Origin: Candidatus Thiosymbion ectosymbiont of Catanema sp. Cochon2018
GTDB lineage: Bacteria; Pseudomonadota; Gammaproteobacteria; Chromatiales; Chromatiaceae
Length of the DNA: 64,000 nucleotides
Reading direction: 5' to 3'
NCBI GenBank assembly: GCA_011392765.1
Contig: WYCW01000001.1
Location: 62,001 to 126,000, forward strand
Shown here: piece by piece, positions 62,504 to 64,000 of the stretch
Layout of the letters: every line of letters begins with the position of its first letter
Numbering within the stretch: the stretch's first letter is position 1
Notes under the pieces: model-generated
Databases searched by the model: none
Seen by the model: only the letters and a program-made list of their open reading frames with translations
What the model was told of the DNA's origin: nothing
Position numbers and translations under genes: made by a program

Positions 62504-64000
62504 TGGGATGCGTATGAAAAGAAAGATTATGTTGATATATTTCTTCCATTCGTTGTTGAGAGCCTTGTCCGCCTTGATGCTGATATAATTGCTACACATG
62601 ACGTACAAAAAATGCTCGCCAAGAATTTTGGCCTAAGCTTACCTGCTAATATTGTTGAAGCACTTCTTAAACGAGCACGGAAAAAGAAACTCATACGTGC
62701 TGAAAACAAAATACTCTTGTTGAATAGAGAGCAGGCCAAAGAGTATTCAGCAGCATTTCGATTCAATGAAAAACAAGAAAAAATTATTTCTGATTATGAT
62801 AGACTCCTTGCTGCGCTAATAAAATTTGCTTCAGATAAGTACAAACTTTCCTGGAACAATAAATTTGCTGAGAAGGTGTTGTTTGAATACCTTGAGATTA
62901 ACGGAATAACTATTATTAGCTCATTAACATCAGGTATCCCACTAAGGCAGATTATCAAACCAGGGGTCCGGGGAGATCTCTTTGTAGCAGCATCATTTGT
63001 CCTTGATGCTGAAGCCAATAAGCTTGATGAGTTCGGATATTTTGAATCGATTGTTCAAGGTAATATCCTTGCCAGTTCTATATATTTACCCGATACGGGA
63101 AAAACAAAAAAGAAACTAATAAAGACGAAATTTTACTTTGACACAACCTTTTTAATATTTGCTTTAGGTTATGCAGGAGAACCAAGGCAAGCAGCTTGTA
63201 CTGAGCTTTTAGAATTATTATGTGAAAGCAGTGCAGGACTTTTTTGTTTTGAGCATACGCTGCAAGAGATAGAAAATGGTTTGGCTGCGTGTGCGAGCAA
63301 CTTGTCTCCAACAACGGAAGGCACTCCCTACGGCTTTGCCGCAGACTATTTTCTTACGCAGGGTTGCTCAGAATCAGATGTCTTGTTATATAAAACAAAG
63401 GCTCGAGGAGACCTGGTGAAAAAACTAAATGTACGAATAGTAGAAAAGCCGGAATTCGATGAGTATTCAATTAGTGAAAGAACGTTGGATGAAGAACTTC
63501 AGAAGACGATTAGATATAGAAACGAAAACGCTCGATTCAGAGATGTGGACTCTATTTCTGCTATAGTCAGGCTTCGGAAAAACTATGAAACCCACCATAT
63601 CGAAGATTGTGGGGCTGTTTTTGTTACCACAAATCTTGCATTAGCGCGCTCAGTTAGAACCATTATGGTTCCCGCAGAGAAGCGAAATAGAGTTATTCCT
63701 CCCTGTATAACTGATCATAGGTTAACCGCGCATCTTTGGTTGAAGTCTCCAACAAAAGCACCGACGCTCTCAAGGAAAAGGATTATAGCAGATTGCTATG
63801 CGGCAGTTCAGCCCTCAGATACTTTTTGGGAACGATATGTGCACCAAATAAATGAATTGAAGAAGGAAGGCGATTTGACCGAAGAGAATTATTATTTATT
63901 ACGATATGATTTTGGTGTGCGGCGCCATATGATGGAGATCACTCAAGGAAATGAAAATGCGATAGACGAGGATGTATTTACCAAAGGTACAGTGCCAGAA
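62504..64000 (+). CDS. AT-rich ORF with a PIN-like domain, open at the right edge
   Basis: An uninterrupted frame of at least 499 codons runs to the last base of the window. The N-terminal part looks like a winged-helix region (DVQKMLAKNFGLSLPANIVEALLKRARKKKLIRAEN); from about codon 205 comes FYFDTTFLIFALGYAGEPRQAACTELLELLCESSAGLFCFEHTLQEIENGLA, which resembles a PIN-type nuclease core, with later acidic residues (RFRDVDSISAIVRLRKN, FVTTNLALARS). The start is unclear: homology-like sequence begins near WDAYEKKDY at 62504, immediately after repeat DNA, and no good ribosome site is seen; the first in-frame ATG is near 62609. Strongly AT-rich, so probably acquired. Confidence 0.75.

Overview
The window looks like a chromosome segment of a denitrifying, probably sulfur- or polyphosphate-metabolising gammaproteobacterium (beta not excluded). 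Reasons: GC-rich housekeeping genes of proteobacterial type (pyrC, kdsD, rsmA, lon), a cytochrome cd1 nitrite reductase, cNOR-type nitric oxide reductase, a nitrous oxide reductase, NnrS, a Dnr-like Crp/Fnr regulator, a Mrp/Mbh-like antiporter module and a CHAD polyphosphate-type protein. Between the GC-rich genes lie AT-richer islands and a very dense population of short non-autonomous repeats. No rRNA, tRNA, CRISPR array or intact transposase was recognised.

Layout. 0-4 kb: an AT-rich RiPP locus with a precursor carrying five cysteines spaced C-x2-C and a Ser/Thr/Ala-rich tail (sactipeptide-like, thurincin H-like pattern), a hairpin, and two SPASM radical SAM enzymes. 4-12.6 kb: nirS, dnr-like regulator, norC, norB and nosZ, with Dnr/Fnr-type boxes before nirS and norC. 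12.6-16.7 kb: Rpn nuclease pseudogene, UbiA-family prenyltransferase, NnrS, RRM protein. 18-31 kb: pyrC, Uma2, kdsD, LMW phosphatase, Mth938-like protein, a B12 radical SAM enzyme fused to a PqqD-like domain, a CHAD-ParA pair, rsmA, lon, and an MntA-HepT toxin-antitoxin pair. 31.6-42.4 kb: accessory junkyard with toxin-antitoxin modules (ParDE-like, colicin-E3-type RNase cassette behind an integron attC site, Phd/VapC remnant), two decayed copies of the lon-mntA-hepT segment, a Schlafen/AlbA_2 remnant and a ParA. 42.4-49 kb: secreted type I pullulanase, DUF2189 protein, norQ and a membrane gene split by a MITE. 49.3-51.9 kb: a NACHT-type ATPase with a C-terminal FGE-sulfatase/C-type-lectin fold, bracketed by inverted repeats, whose 3' end looks like a diversity-generating retroelement variable region. 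52.3-62.3 kb: mrp/mbh-like operon E-F-G-DUF4040-B | C-D/A fusion | NuoH-like, broken open by about 3 kb of decayed cassettes including a second attC site. 62.5-64 kb: AT-rich PIN-like ORF running off the right edge.

How it works together. NirS, NorCB and NosZ carry nitrite to NO, N2O and N2 in the periplasm and inner membrane; the Dnr-like protein probably senses NO and acts at the two palindromes; NorQ is a NOR maturation ATPase that is here far from norCB and has no norD beside it. The Mrp/Mbh-like subunits form the antiporter and NuoH-like arm of an ion-translocating complex whose catalytic subunits are not in the window.

The repeats are a main feature. At least six families can be told apart: A (TACTGCCACACGGCA ends, TA duplication), B (GGGGGTGTTCTCAATT ends, CTAG), C (GTACACCATTTCATC ends, CTAG), F (CAATGCCATTAAGTTA ends, 10-12 bp duplications), M (GTAACCGTTCAGCCCC ends, 8 bp duplications) and G (head-to-tail elements without terminal inverted repeats, ending in a GAGGC-GAA-GCCTC hairpin). 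Several are nested in each other and in genes, so the order of insertion can be read from the sequence.
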